Positions 30,043-37,383 of a stretch of DNA of 41,566 bases are shown here, in pieces (the first letter of the stretch is position 1; each line of letters opens with the position of its first letter). This DNA is from a virus: IMG/VR virus record IMGVR_UViG_3300017917_002551, positions 1-41,566 of that record. One strand, given 5' to 3'. The notes below the pieces were generated by a model. That model did no database searches and was not told where the DNA came from. It was given only the letters and a program-made list of their open reading frames with translations. The position numbers and the translations under genes were made by a program.

Positions 30043-31235
30043 TGCGTAAGTTATGGTATATGGGCCTAGAGCCTTACAAAGCACGTTACACACTACAACT
30101 ACAAGAATGGAATCGTGCTGTATTTGAACGTCGTGGTATTAATTATTCTATTGTACCCGGACTAACACTAGACAAAAGTCAAAAGATCAGTGTAGGCCAA
30201 GTTTTAGATGCACACGGCCGTACCTACTTTGGTATGAGTCAGTTAATGAACTTAGTTCGTATGATGCAACAAGGAGAAGTTACCAATGAAGATGTTGTTT
30301 TCTTTGAAGACATGTTTCAACCCGGTATCGAGAGCTTACCTTACATTATGGATCAAATCAATCCTAGTATGCGTCCTCGCATTGCCGTTCGTTGCCTTGC
30401 ACAAAGTATTGACCCTGACGACTTTGTTCATGTCTGGGGCATGCAAGAATGGATGGGCCACTATGAAAAGATGGTAGATTCATTTGCAGACATTATCCTT
30501 GCATCAAACGAGGAAATGGCTATGCATATGAAAGTTGCTGGCTGGAAGGGCAAGATTTATAATATCAGTGGGCTTGCGTTTGGTAAAGACGAAGTTCGTG
30601 GTCGTGTTCCTGGCGAACTAAAGCCATTTAAGGATCGTGCGTATCGTGTAGGCTTTGCTGCTCGTTGGGATCAAGAAAAGCAGCCTGACTTTTACATGGA
30701 CCTTATTGAAGAATATCATAGACTACAAGCAATGCCGTATAACAACTGGCCCAAGGTTGAATTCGCAGTGTTTAGTGGAAGTGCATTAAAGTCTAATAAC
30801 TCTAGTTACATGGAGCGTACTCGCAGACTGCAAGCAGAAGGGAAGTTAAAAGTTTATGAAGACCTTGATAAAAATGATTATTATCAACTTCTTAACGATA
30901 CCCGTGTATTGTTTAATTGTGCTTTACAAGATTGGGTTAGCAATACTGTTAGTGAAGCGGATGCTTTGGGATGTAACGTCCTATACCCTGCCTATAGATC
31001 ATTTCCCGAAACCTTTGCGAATGATAGTGACCGCTTGTATGTCCCTTGGTCACTACAGGACGCACTTGGCAAGATCGTTAGACTATTGGAACAACCCCAC
31101 AATAATATGGGCAGAATTTCTGATTGGACAGACGGCACCATTGATCGTATTTGCGATATCCTTGAAGGCAATGGTGAGCAATGGTTACGTATGAGTACAG
31201 ACTATCGTAAGCATACACATGAATCCAAGTATTAA
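30039..31235 (+). CDS. GT-B-type glycosyltransferase
   Basis: The 398-aa protein has VGFAARWDQEKQPDFYMDLI (the start of the second Rossmann domain in GT4-like enzymes) and VSNTVSEADALGCNVLYP, the family's E-x7-E-like region that binds the nucleotide sugar. The N-terminal domain contains HVWGMQEWMGHYEKMVDSFAD and ILASNEEM. This fits retaining GT-B glycosyltransferases. No signal or membrane span. Acceptor unknown: phage DNA, virion or host glycan. It is near GalE and other nucleotide-sugar genes, so it may use their products. Confidence 0.8.
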   Translation: MMRKLWYMGLEPYKARYTLQLQEWNRAVFERRGINYSIVPGLTLDKSQKISVGQVLDAHGRTYFGMSQLMNLVRMMQQGEVTNEDVVFFEDMFQPGIESLPYIMDQINPSMRPRIAVRCLAQSIDPDDFVHVWGMQEWMGHYEKMVDSFADIILASNEEMAMHMKVAGWKGKIYNISGLAFGKDEVRGRVPGELKPFKDRAYRVGFAARWDQEKQPDFYMDLIEEYHRLQAMPYNNWPKVEFAVFSGSALKSNNSSYMERTRRLQAEGKLKVYEDLDKNDYYQLLNDTRVLFNCALQDWVSNTVSEADALGCNVLYPAYRSFPETFANDSDRLYVPWSLQDALGKIVRLLEQPHNNMGRISDWTDGTIDRICDILEGNGEQWLRMSTDYRKHTHESKY

Positions 31236-31452
31236 TCTTGCCGATTGGCACGATGTATTGCAGGATGCCTTGTACTGGGAAGAACTAAACCCAGACAAGG
31301 TAATTTTGTATTTTAAATATGCTAATCGTGCTCACGCAGAAGGTTGCCAATATTATGTAAATCATCCGGCTGGCCGGCAACCAGTTGAATTGACAAAGAT
31401 CCTCGAACAGTTTATAATATTAGAAAAATTACGAGCAGATTATTATGACTGA
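31219..31452 (+). CDS. Small conserved hypothetical protein, 77 aa
   Basis: The 77-aa helical protein starts inside the glycosyltransferase end (17-base overlap). It has NLADWHDVLQDALYWEELNP and KILEQFIILEKLRADYYD, with many aromatic residues. No motif recognised. The neighbour at 31445 shares size and aromatic style, so both may be small regulators or structural proteins. Confidence 0.6.
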   Translation: MNPSINLADWHDVLQDALYWEELNPDKVILYFKYANRAHAEGCQYYVNHPAGRQPVELTKILEQFIILEKLRADYYD

Positions 31453-31675
31453 ACTCGATATGTGGAAAGACATGGTTCAAGAGGAGTATCCTGACCTACA
31501 AGATTATCAATACGATAATATGAAAAATGTAGCTGCAATTTATTATTACTTTGGGTCAGACAACAACTGGAATCCTAATAATGAGTTAGGTGGGTCATCT
31601 GAACATGCTGCATTGTTCGAAAAGTTTTTAGTTTACAAATCATTAAAACAAACAAATCAAGAAGAATACCAATGA
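31445..31675 (+). CDS. Small acidic hypothetical protein, 76 aa
   Basis: The 76-aa acidic protein has MWKDMVQEEYPDLQDYQYD and a Tyr-rich centre (AAIYYYFGSDNNWNPNN), with LFEKFLVYKSLK at the C-terminus. It overlaps its neighbours by eight and four bases. No motif recognised. It may be a relative of the 77-aa protein just upstream, with which it shares the ILEKxx/FEKF helix, but the similarity is weak. Confidence 0.6.
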   Translation: MTELDMWKDMVQEEYPDLQDYQYDNMKNVAAIYYYFGSDNNWNPNNELGGSSEHAALFEKFLVYKSLKQTNQEEYQ

Positions 31676-32637
31676 AAATAGTTATTACCGGAGGATGTGG
31701 TTATATTGGTAGCCATATTGCTCGTTATTTAAAACAACATAACGAAGGTTCAAGTGTGTATGTGATTGACCGCGAGCGCAGAGATCATACATTAAAAGGA
31801 GTAGATGGTTTTCTACACACAGACTATGCGTCAAAACAAAGCTTGCTATGGTTAGATGAACTTGAACCAGATGTTATTGTGCATTGCGCCGGCGATGTTT
31901 CTGTTAGAGAAAGTGTTGAAGATCCAGCAAAGTATTATGACAACAATGTAGCAAAAACAATAACTTTTCTAAATCATGTTAAGGATTATAAAAAGAAACC
32001 GCTTATTCTTTTCAGTTCTAGTGCTAGTGTGTACGGTAATCCTGACCATGTTCCACTTGTTGAAACAGATAGGGTAAAACCTATCAGTCCATATGGACAT
32101 ACCAAAGACATAATTGAAGTGGTACTGCAGAATTACAATCAAGCATACGGGCTACCTAGTGTTTGTTTCAGATACTTTAATGCAGCTGGTGCTGAACCCA
32201 ACACGTTCGATCTCGGACAAGCCCCGGGCGCAGGACATATTATTGCTAGGCTATTAGAATCTAAAATCAACGATGAGTTCTTTACACTCAACGGAGTAGA
32301 CTTTGATACCCCGGATCGCACTTGCATCAGAGATTATATTCATGTATGGGATTTAGCCGATGCTCATAATCGAGCTATAAAATGGAACACCAATCAACAA
32401 TTTGCTGTGTTCAATTTGGGCACTAACAGCGGAATTAGCAATCAAGAAGTAGTTGACTATATTACTTTCAAGTATGGTGCTCTTAAATTGCGAGTCGGTC
32501 CAAGGCGTCCTGGAGATCCGGATAAGTTGATTGCAGACGCTACGTTAGCGAATCGTATTCTACAATGGAAACCCAACTATTCTACTATCAATCAAATTGT
32601 TGATAGTGCTTACAAGTGGTATACCCGTGGCGTTTGA
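31672..32637 (+). CDS. galE: GalE-like UDP-sugar 4-epimerase
   Basis: The 321-aa protein has the Rossmann NAD-binding start TGGCGYIGSH (6-15), SSSASVYG with the catalytic Ser/Thr (116-118), and YGHTK (Tyr141, Lys145), the SDR catalytic pair, plus RYFNAAGAEPN typical of GalE. It is full length. It interconverts UDP-glucose and UDP-galactose (or a related pair) in the cytoplasm and could supply the glycosyltransferases of the window. It is followed by the mini DegT with an 11-base overlap. Confidence 0.9.
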   Translation: MKIVITGGCGYIGSHIARYLKQHNEGSSVYVIDRERRDHTLKGVDGFLHTDYASKQSLLWLDELEPDVIVHCAGDVSVRESVEDPAKYYDNNVAKTITFLNHVKDYKKKPLILFSSSASVYGNPDHVPLVETDRVKPISPYGHTKDIIEVVLQNYNQAYGLPSVCFRYFNAAGAEPNTFDLGQAPGAGHIIARLLESKINDEFFTLNGVDFDTPDRTCIRDYIHVWDLADAHNRAIKWNTNQQFAVFNLGTNSGISNQEVVDYITFKYGALKLRVGPRRPGDPDKLIADATLANRILQWKPNYSTINQIVDSAYKWYTRGV

Positions 32638-33223
32638 AGAAATACTTCAATTTGAGAAATTGCTGGCCAAGAAAACTGGCGCACCATATGCCATCATGAC
32701 CGATTGCTGCACTCATGCAATTGAGATGTGTCTAAGATATAAACAGGTCAAACGAACTCAGTTTACTGCATATACCTACCTATCCGTTCCAATGACCATG
32801 CACAAGTTAGGGATTGAATACGAACTAGTACCAGAAAAATGGACAGGGGAATATCGTTTCTATGGCACAGATATTTGGGATAGTGCTAGAAGATTAGAAG
32901 ATGGCATGTATAGATCCGGTATGATGCAATGTCTGAGTTTTGGTCATAACAAGCCTTTACAAATAGGCCACGGTGGTGCTATACTATTAGATGACAAGGA
33001 AGCATATGGCATTTTATTACAGCAGAGATATGATGGACGCGACCTTACAACGCAACCGTGGCAGTCGCAGCGCACGTTCATGGTGGGCTACCATTATCGG
33101 CCCACTATTGAAGACGCAAGGATTGGTTTAGAAAAGTTATACTTTGTTAACGAGCCGCCTAAATACCACGAATACCCAGACTTGAGAGATATTAAAATTA
33201 TTGGAGACACAAATGGTTTATAA
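32627..33223 (+). CDS. Short DegT/DnrJ-like PLP-fold protein
   Basis: GTG at 32627 gives 198 residues and overlaps galE by 11 bases; the frame extends upstream without a better start. The protein has FEKLLAKKTGAPYAIMTDCCTHAIEM (N-terminal helix and cofactor loop), ATYTYLSVP-like ATRLEDG segment with DSAR, and LSFGHNKPLQIGHGG with Lys109 in the position of the PLP-binding lysine. DegT enzymes are usually 360-400 residues; the C-terminal small domain is absent. It could be a minimal aminotransferase or a degenerate copy. It precedes folE, sharing 11 bases with it. Confidence 0.65.
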   Translation: MAFEEILQFEKLLAKKTGAPYAIMTDCCTHAIEMCLRYKQVKRTQFTAYTYLSVPMTMHKLGIEYELVPEKWTGEYRFYGTDIWDSARRLEDGMYRSGMMQCLSFGHNKPLQIGHGGAILLDDKEAYGILLQQRYDGRDLTTQPWQSQRTFMVGYHYRPTIEDARIGLEKLYFVNEPPKYHEYPDLRDIKIIGDTNGL

Positions 33224-33977
33224 CAAAATGTATGAAAGCAATGACGAAACAGCACTAGATGCAATGGCAGGAGATGGCGGTTACAAAGAAGGAACATTAC
33301 ATGGGCTCATTCGCGCAAAAATGCAGCGTGATGGTAAAAGATACTGGGCCGGAGACAACATTAGTGAATATGTCAGCGAAGCCGACAAAGCTCAACTAAT
33401 CAACGAAGCCACAGCGGCATTTGAACAAGTATTAGATACTTTAATTATCGATCGTGATACAGACCCTAACAGTCAAGGTACAGCTCGCCGACTAGCTAAA
33501 ATGTATTTCAATGAACTAATGGCAGGTAGATATGATCCGACTCCAAACGCAACTGCATTTCCAAATGACACGGATGGAAAATACGAAGGTATGCTCGTTG
33601 TCCGTTCAGAACTTAAGAGCGTTTGCAGCCATCATCACCAACCTGTTACCGGCGTTGCTTATATTGGCATTATTGCTGGACCCAAACTTATCGGCTTATC
33701 TAAATACACGAGAATTGCACAATGGTGTGCGAGGAGAGGTACGCTACAGGAAGAACTTTGTATGGACATTGCACGAGAAATCGAATTTGCGACTGGAAGT
33801 GGGGATGTGGCTGTATACATTCAAGCAACACACGGATGCTGTGAAAATCGCGGAATTATGGCGCACAGTAGTCTCACACAAACCACCGTATTAAGAGGTG
33901 CGTTCAAAGATGATCCAGCAACAAAGAAAGAGTTTTTTGATAACGTAAAACTACAACAAGAATTTGCTCCGAGGTGA
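33213..33977 (+). CDS. folE: GTP cyclohydrolase I
   Basis: The 254-aa protein has SVCSHHHQP with the zinc ligands Cys138 and His141 and HGCCENRGI with Cys209 and Arg213, as in FolE. GTP is converted to 7,8-dihydroneopterin triphosphate, the first step to 7-deazaguanines and folate. Start ATG 33213 has a GGAG six bases upstream; TTG 33201 is a less likely alternative. The N-terminal 70 residues (YGG..GTLHGL, AFEQVLD) extend the core. With queD, queE and dpdA in the window, the 7-deazaguanine pathway is the expected role. Confidence 0.93.
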   Translation: MVYNKMYESNDETALDAMAGDGGYKEGTLHGLIRAKMQRDGKRYWAGDNISEYVSEADKAQLINEATAAFEQVLDTLIIDRDTDPNSQGTARRLAKMYFNELMAGRYDPTPNATAFPNDTDGKYEGMLVVRSELKSVCSHHHQPVTGVAYIGIIAGPKLIGLSKYTRIAQWCARRGTLQEELCMDIAREIEFATGSGDVAVYIQATHGCCENRGIMAHSSLTQTTVLRGAFKDDPATKKEFFDNVKLQQEFAPR

Positions 33978-33979
33978 TT

Positions 33980-34150
33980 ATGGAAGTTCAACCTAAAGAT
34001 ACAAGTCGAGGACATTTTTATGTTAGCCTTGTTAAAAGCGCAACACGAATAGCAGCTGGTATTGCTCTAATTTGGCCTCAGAATATTATTCTAGCCGGCA
34101 TATTTCTAATTGCAGCAGAAGTATTGGGCGTCGTTGAGGAAATAGTCTAG
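33980..34150 (+). CDS. Small membrane protein, 56 aa
   Basis: A 56-codon frame starts at ATG 33980, two bases after the folE stop, and ends in TAG 34150. Residues about 18-50 (KSATRIAAGIALIWPQNIIL) form one or two hydrophobic segments; the ends are charged. Probably an inner-membrane protein. GGTGAT precedes the ATG as a weak ribosome binding site. Real by frame and composition; function unknown. Confidence 0.6.
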   Translation: MEVQPKDTSRGHFYVSLVKSATRIAAGIALIWPQNIILAGIFLIAAEVLGVVEEIV

Positions 34151-34161
34151 TATAAATTCTT

Positions 34162-34191
34162 TCCTTTTTGGTCTTAAATAGACTAAAAGGA
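34162..34191 (+). promoter_or_regulatory. Hairpin sequestering the ribosome binding site of the 34199 gene
   Basis: TCCTTTTTGGTCT (34162-34174) pairs with AGACTAAAAGGA (34180-34191) with one extra base, around loop TAAAT. The 3' arm covers most of the AGGAGG (34188-34193) that serves ATG 34199. A TTAAATA motif straddles stem and loop. The layout suggests translational control, or a weak terminator. Confidence 0.5.
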
Positions 34192-34198
34192 GGGCAGT

Positions 34199-34429
34199 AT
34201 GTCAGACGATAATAACGATGACGTGAAGGCAAATTTAAAAAAGTTTAAACCAAAAAAGCCTAAACTAGCAGTACCGGAAGAGTTTTTACAATCAGCAAAT
34301 AGTTACGACGACAAGTTAATGTTAGTTAAATTTCTTACTGAACAAGAAAAGGGACGAGTAACATTAATTTTTAAAAAGATGATACAAGCAGGGATAGCAG
34401 AATCTAAACAAAAGAAAGGATTAAAATGA
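34199..34429 (+). CDS. Small Lys-rich hypothetical protein, 76 aa
   Basis: The 76-aa protein has an acidic start (MSDDNNDDVKANLKKFKPKK), a proline patch and helices SYDDKLMLVKFLTEQEK and LIFKKMIQAGIAES. No motif. Its AGGAGG is in the hairpin at 34162-34191, so translation may be controlled. Overlaps the next gene by four bases. Confidence 0.65.
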   Translation: MSDDNNDDVKANLKKFKPKKPKLAVPEEFLQSANSYDDKLMLVKFLTEQEKGRVTLIFKKMIQAGIAESKQKKGLK

Positions 34430-34614
34430 AAATCGAAGAAAAATTAGTTAAAATCAATGACAACTTCTCAGTTTATATGTACGACAATGGTTTTATGTTC
34501 GAAGTTAGCGGACGAGACCATAGCGAGGAATGGGCCAGTGTAAAAATCATTTGTAACGACCTTGATTCTTTAGTTGCACTTATACAAGAAGCTGCCAAAA
34601 TGGAACGTGATTAA
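34426..34614 (+). CDS. Small hypothetical protein, 62 aa
   Basis: The 62-aa acidic protein shows a beta-strand run (FSVYMYDNGFMFEVSG) and a helix (SLVALIQEAAKMERD), consistent with a small beta-alpha fold. No motif. It starts in ATGA overlap with the previous gene and is followed, after three bases, by the dehydrogenase. Confidence 0.65.
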   Translation: MKIEEKLVKINDNFSVYMYDNGFMFEVSGRDHSEEWASVKIICNDLDSLVALIQEAAKMERD

Positions 34615-34617
34615 TAC

Positions 34618-35412
34618 ATGAAAGTTGGCATTATAGGTATGGGTTATGTTGGCCGAGCTGTTGCGGCCAGCTGGCTTGGTACTCAACATTCAGTAAAATT
34701 TTACGATCCTGCTGTAGCAGGGTCAGTCGAAAGTATCAAAGATATATTAAATGATCGACCTGGAGTAATTTTTGTTTGCGTCCCTACTCCAGAGTCCGAA
34801 ACTGGTGCATGCGATTCTAGTATTGTTCGTACGACTCTAGATCAAATTTTAGGAAATTACGCTGGTATTATTATTGTTAAAAGTACAGTTGAACCTAGTT
34901 TTTGGAAAGACTATATCAACTACACCAATCTATTTCATGTACCAGAATTTTTAGTTGCTAGTAATGCTATTACAGATTACTTAAATCCAAAATTTATTTT
35001 TATTGGTGGGCATCGTGATCACACTTACCAAGTAATGCGTATTTTACAATTAAGTGCCGTTCGTCTTGCTGTTCCTACATATACTACTGACCTTGTTACT
35101 GCTAGTTTGGTAAAATATTTTATGAATGTCTTTCTAGCAACTAAAGTTACAGTATTAAATCAATTTTATCAACTAAGCAAATCCGTAAATGGTAATTGGC
35201 AAGATTTCACCGAAATGATTGAAATGGACGAACGTATGGGTAGTAGTCATAACCAGGTACCCGGACCGGACGGTAATTTTGGTTATGGCGGCGCTTGCTT
35301 TCCTAAAGATGTTCGTGCTATAATTTCAGCAATGCAAGAACACAATGTTAGTGCAGGTATTATCGAAGCAGTACATTCTTCCAACCAACAATTTAGAAAA
35401 GAAAATGAGTAA
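34618..35412 (+). CDS. Truncated UDP-glucose/GDP-mannose dehydrogenase family protein
   Basis: The 264-aa protein has the NAD-binding start GIIGMGYVG (4-12), FVCVPTPES and IVKSTVEP of the first domain, then FGYGGACFPKD with the catalytic Cys227. Family members are about 390-450 residues; the C-terminal UDP-sugar-binding Rossmann domain is missing. The protein may have another C-terminal partner, may be a shorter relative, or may not oxidise the sugar in full. It is in the sugar-gene part of the window, near galE. It overlaps the phosphoribosyltransferase gene by eight bases. Confidence 0.75.
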   Translation: MKVGIIGMGYVGRAVAASWLGTQHSVKFYDPAVAGSVESIKDILNDRPGVIFVCVPTPESETGACDSSIVRTTLDQILGNYAGIIIVKSTVEPSFWKDYINYTNLFHVPEFLVASNAITDYLNPKFIFIGGHRDHTYQVMRILQLSAVRLAVPTYTTDLVTASLVKYFMNVFLATKVTVLNQFYQLSKSVNGNWQDFTEMIEMDERMGSSHNQVPGPDGNFGYGGACFPKDVRAIISAMQEHNVSAGIIEAVHSSNQQFRKENE

Positions 35413-35935
35413 ATTGTACTTTACCGACAAACATGTTAAGTCGTGGATTCATTCTATCATCCGTGAAATTAATAATCAACAATGGCGTCCAGATTATATT
35501 GTAGGTCTTAATCGCGGAGGTCTTACTCCGGCTGTTATGATTAGTCATTATCTTGGTGTGCCTATGCATACCTTAAATGTTAGTTTTAGAGATGGTGATG
35601 GTCCAGAGAGCAATCTCTGGATGGCCGAAGATGCATTTGGTTATGCAAATCATGATCCGATGGCTTCGGGCGACGGGAGAAAAAATATTCTTATTGTTGA
35701 TGACATCAACGATAGCGGACGCACACTGCAATGGATTAAAGAAGATTGGCCTAGCGGATGTCTTCCGGATGCCGAGGTTTGGAACGATGTTTGGAATAAC
35801 AATGTTCGATTTGCAGTGCTGGTTAATAACGAAGCTAGTAGTTTTAAAGATGTTGATTACATTGGAAAATCTATTAACAAACAAGAAACACCTTGTTGGG
35901 TAGTATTTCCTTGGGAAGAATGGTGGGAACAATGA
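35405..35935 (+). CDS. Purine-type phosphoribosyltransferase
   Basis: The 176-aa protein has PDYIVGLNRGGLTPAVMISH (N-terminal PRTase loop region with RGG) and ILIVDDINDSGRTL, the PRPP-binding DDxxxxG motif. It resembles xanthine-guanine/hypoxanthine phosphoribosyltransferases, which attach a base to PRPP. The size is normal. Start at ATG 35405, inside the preceding gene. Its base is unknown: guanine salvage or a modified base. Placed near folE and queD, it might handle deazaguanine precursors, but this is inference. Confidence 0.8.
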   Translation: MSKLYFTDKHVKSWIHSIIREINNQQWRPDYIVGLNRGGLTPAVMISHYLGVPMHTLNVSFRDGDGPESNLWMAEDAFGYANHDPMASGDGRKNILIVDDINDSGRTLQWIKEDWPSGCLPDAEVWNDVWNNNVRFAVLVNNEASSFKDVDYIGKSINKQETPCWVVFPWEEWWEQ

Positions 35936-36270
35936 TCGCTCTTCCCCCCGGTTGTACTGTAACTTACGCTGTTTATGTTGATGTAGATAAACTCACAGAC
36001 GAAATGGTTGAGTGGTATAAGCTTATCGGAGGCACAACATACGAGGATAAATGGTACGACTCGCGTGGTAGAGAAAAATCAGTTTCTTATGTAAGCTACG
36101 GAAAAGGAAAACGCTGCCATCATCATCACAACGGCACAGGTGGTACTCGCTTACATTTTCACGGAGATGACGCAAGTGCTGCTAGTATGTTTATTATGAA
36201 ATTTTTTGAGCACATCACTAGAAACAATTTGCAGGAAGTAATGGAGAGACATGCTCGAGAGACCGCATAA
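35932..36270 (+). CDS. His-rich hypothetical protein, 112 aa
   Basis: Start ATG 35932 overlaps the preceding stop by four bases; an upstream frame exists but has no better ribosome binding site. The 112-aa protein contains four consecutive His in RCHHHHNGTGG and HFHGDD, which suggests metal binding, in an otherwise beta-rich protein (TYAVYVDVDKL, VSYVSYGKGK). No family recognised. Confidence 0.6.
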   Translation: MIALPPGCTVTYAVYVDVDKLTDEMVEWYKLIGGTTYEDKWYDSRGREKSVSYVSYGKGKRCHHHHNGTGGTRLHFHGDDASAASMFIMKFFEHITRNNLQEVMERHARETA

Positions 36271-36278
36271 ATATTTGT

Positions 36279-36455
36279 ATGTGGACTTTAATTATTATGT
36301 TACATGCGGTTTCCCCAAACGTGCCGCCATCAAAAGGCTCAATTAGCTTTCCTACACAAAGTCTCGAAGAATGTCAAAAAATTAGAGATTACGTTAAAAA
36401 AGCATGGGAATCTGACAGATACAGAGTTTCAGCAAACTGCATTACCATAAAATAA
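36279..36455 (+). CDS. Small exported-type protein, 58 aa
   Basis: ATG 36279 lies 12 bases after the preceding stop behind an ATAAATA motif (36267-36273) and opens a 58-codon frame. A hydrophobic start (MWTLIIMLHAVSPNVPP) could be a short signal or anchor, followed by SFPTQSLEECQKIRDYVKK and an end with ANCITIK; two Cys could pair. Typical of small phage periplasmic proteins by architecture. No Shine-Dalgarno motif. Confidence 0.55.
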   Translation: MWTLIIMLHAVSPNVPPSKGSISFPTQSLEECQKIRDYVKKAWESDRYRVSANCITIK

Positions 36456-36496
36456 AACATCATTCTATATAGCGGCCTTTCTGGCATTCATCCCGC

Positions 36497-36526
36497 TTTA
36501 CAAATTCTGCAAGCCTATGCTAAAAT
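36497..36526 (+). promoter_or_regulatory. Sigma70-type promoter with extended -10 for queD-queE
   Basis: TTTACA (36497-36502), an 18-base spacer and TAAAAT (36521-36526) preceded by TGC (extended -10). The SD (TAGGAG) is at 36532-36537 before ATG 36545, so the transcript start near 36533 would be very close to the SD. A weak AGCGG/CCGCT hairpin (36471-36497) lies just upstream. Confidence 0.6.
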
Positions 36527-36544
36527 TAACATAGGAGAAATAGC

Positions 36545-37042
36545 ATGACACCTGTTACATACAAATACACAAGTACAAAAGAATATCACGACGCATTTCC
36601 ATGTGCATACCGTCAATGGCGAGCTGACAGTCATTGTAATCTAATCCACGGCTATTCATTTAGCATGAAGTTCTATTTTGGCACAAACGATTTGGATGTG
36701 CGTAACTGGGCAGCTGACTACGGTGGGCTCAAAGAACTCAAGAAGATCCTAGAAGATCAATTTGATCACACTCTAATTGTAGCGCAAGATGATCCGGAAA
36801 TGGAGACATTTAAACTTCTGCAAGAAAAGAATATGGCCAAGATTGTTGTGCTGCCGCGCCTGGGCTGCGAAGGTCTTGCTGACATGCTGTACAAGTATGT
36901 TAATGGCGTTTATATTCCTGAAATGTGGGGGCAAGGTGAAGCAGAACGTCTTTGGTGCTACAGAGTTGAAGTACGTGAAACACAATCAAACATGGCTTTC
37001 CGTGAAGGCCATAGAGAATGGAATGAGGACTTGTTTGCATGA
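36545..37042 (+). CDS. queD: QueD-type 6-carboxytetrahydropterin synthase
   Basis: The 165-aa protein shows the T-fold: AFPCAYRQWRADSHCNLIHGYSF with Cys31 (catalytic Cys, as in QueD) and His35; FDHTLIVAQDDPEM with the family His; and RVEVRETQSNMA with the Glu of ETxTSxA. Unusually, two zinc ligands are different: Tyr22 in place of the first His, and Tyr37 where HGH has His. QueD converts dihydroneopterin triphosphate to 6-carboxytetrahydropterin. The gene has its own promoter and TAGGAG, and overlaps the cupin gene. It is a bit longer than bacterial QueD (about 120). QueD family is firm; the active site is odd. Confidence 0.85.
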   Translation: MTPVTYKYTSTKEYHDAFPCAYRQWRADSHCNLIHGYSFSMKFYFGTNDLDVRNWAADYGGLKELKKILEDQFDHTLIVAQDDPEMETFKLLQEKNMAKIVVLPRLGCEGLADMLYKYVNGVYIPEMWGQGEAERLWCYRVEVRETQSNMAFREGHREWNEDLFA

Positions 37043-37383
37043 TCAAATATAATATTCATGATGTAGGCGGAGAAGTTGTTAAAGACAACGAAACTTATCT
37101 GCTTAAAGATAATCGAACACTAAACAATTTAGTACTAAGTTCTACAAAATTGTATCGTGAGCAAAGCACACGAGGACATCGTCATCCTGGTCAGGAAGAA
37201 GTTTATTTCTTTGTTCAAGGATACGGTGAAATGATTGTAGGTAATGAGGATGACACGCCGTTTCCAGTTAAACCCGGAGACATTGTATTAATTCCAGATG
37301 GTGCATTTCATCGTGTTTTTAACACCGGCGAAATGAATTTACTATTCAACTGTGTGTTCGACGGAAAGAGAAATCATCAATGA
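37039..37383 (+). CDS. Cupin-domain protein
   Basis: The 114-aa protein has the two cupin motifs: GHRHPGQEEVYFFVQGYGEM (metal His and Glu) and PFPVKPGDIVLIPDGAFHRVFNTG. It is a small single-domain cupin that binds a metal. It is located between queD and queE with four-base overlaps on both sides. Its substrate is unknown: it may be an isomerase or epimerase of a sugar, or help with a deazaguanine precursor. Not known as part of the preQ0 pathway. Confidence 0.85.
   Translation: MIKYNIHDVGGEVVKDNETYLLKDNRTLNNLVLSSTKLYREQSTRGHRHPGQEEVYFFVQGYGEMIVGNEDDTPFPVKPGDIVLIPDGAFHRVFNTGEMNLLFNCVFDGKRNHQ

Noticed and set aside
31672-33977. QueC (preQ0 synthase) in the window
   Set aside because: No gene with an SGGxDS ATP-binding motif or QueC zinc Cys was found on either strand.
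36471-36497. Terminator upstream of queD
   Set aside because: AGCGG/CCGCT is only five pairs with a 17-base loop and no U-run; too weak to call.
36789-37052. 87-aa + strand frame inside queD
   Set aside because: Alternative frame of queD with unlikely composition; queD itself is supported by motifs.
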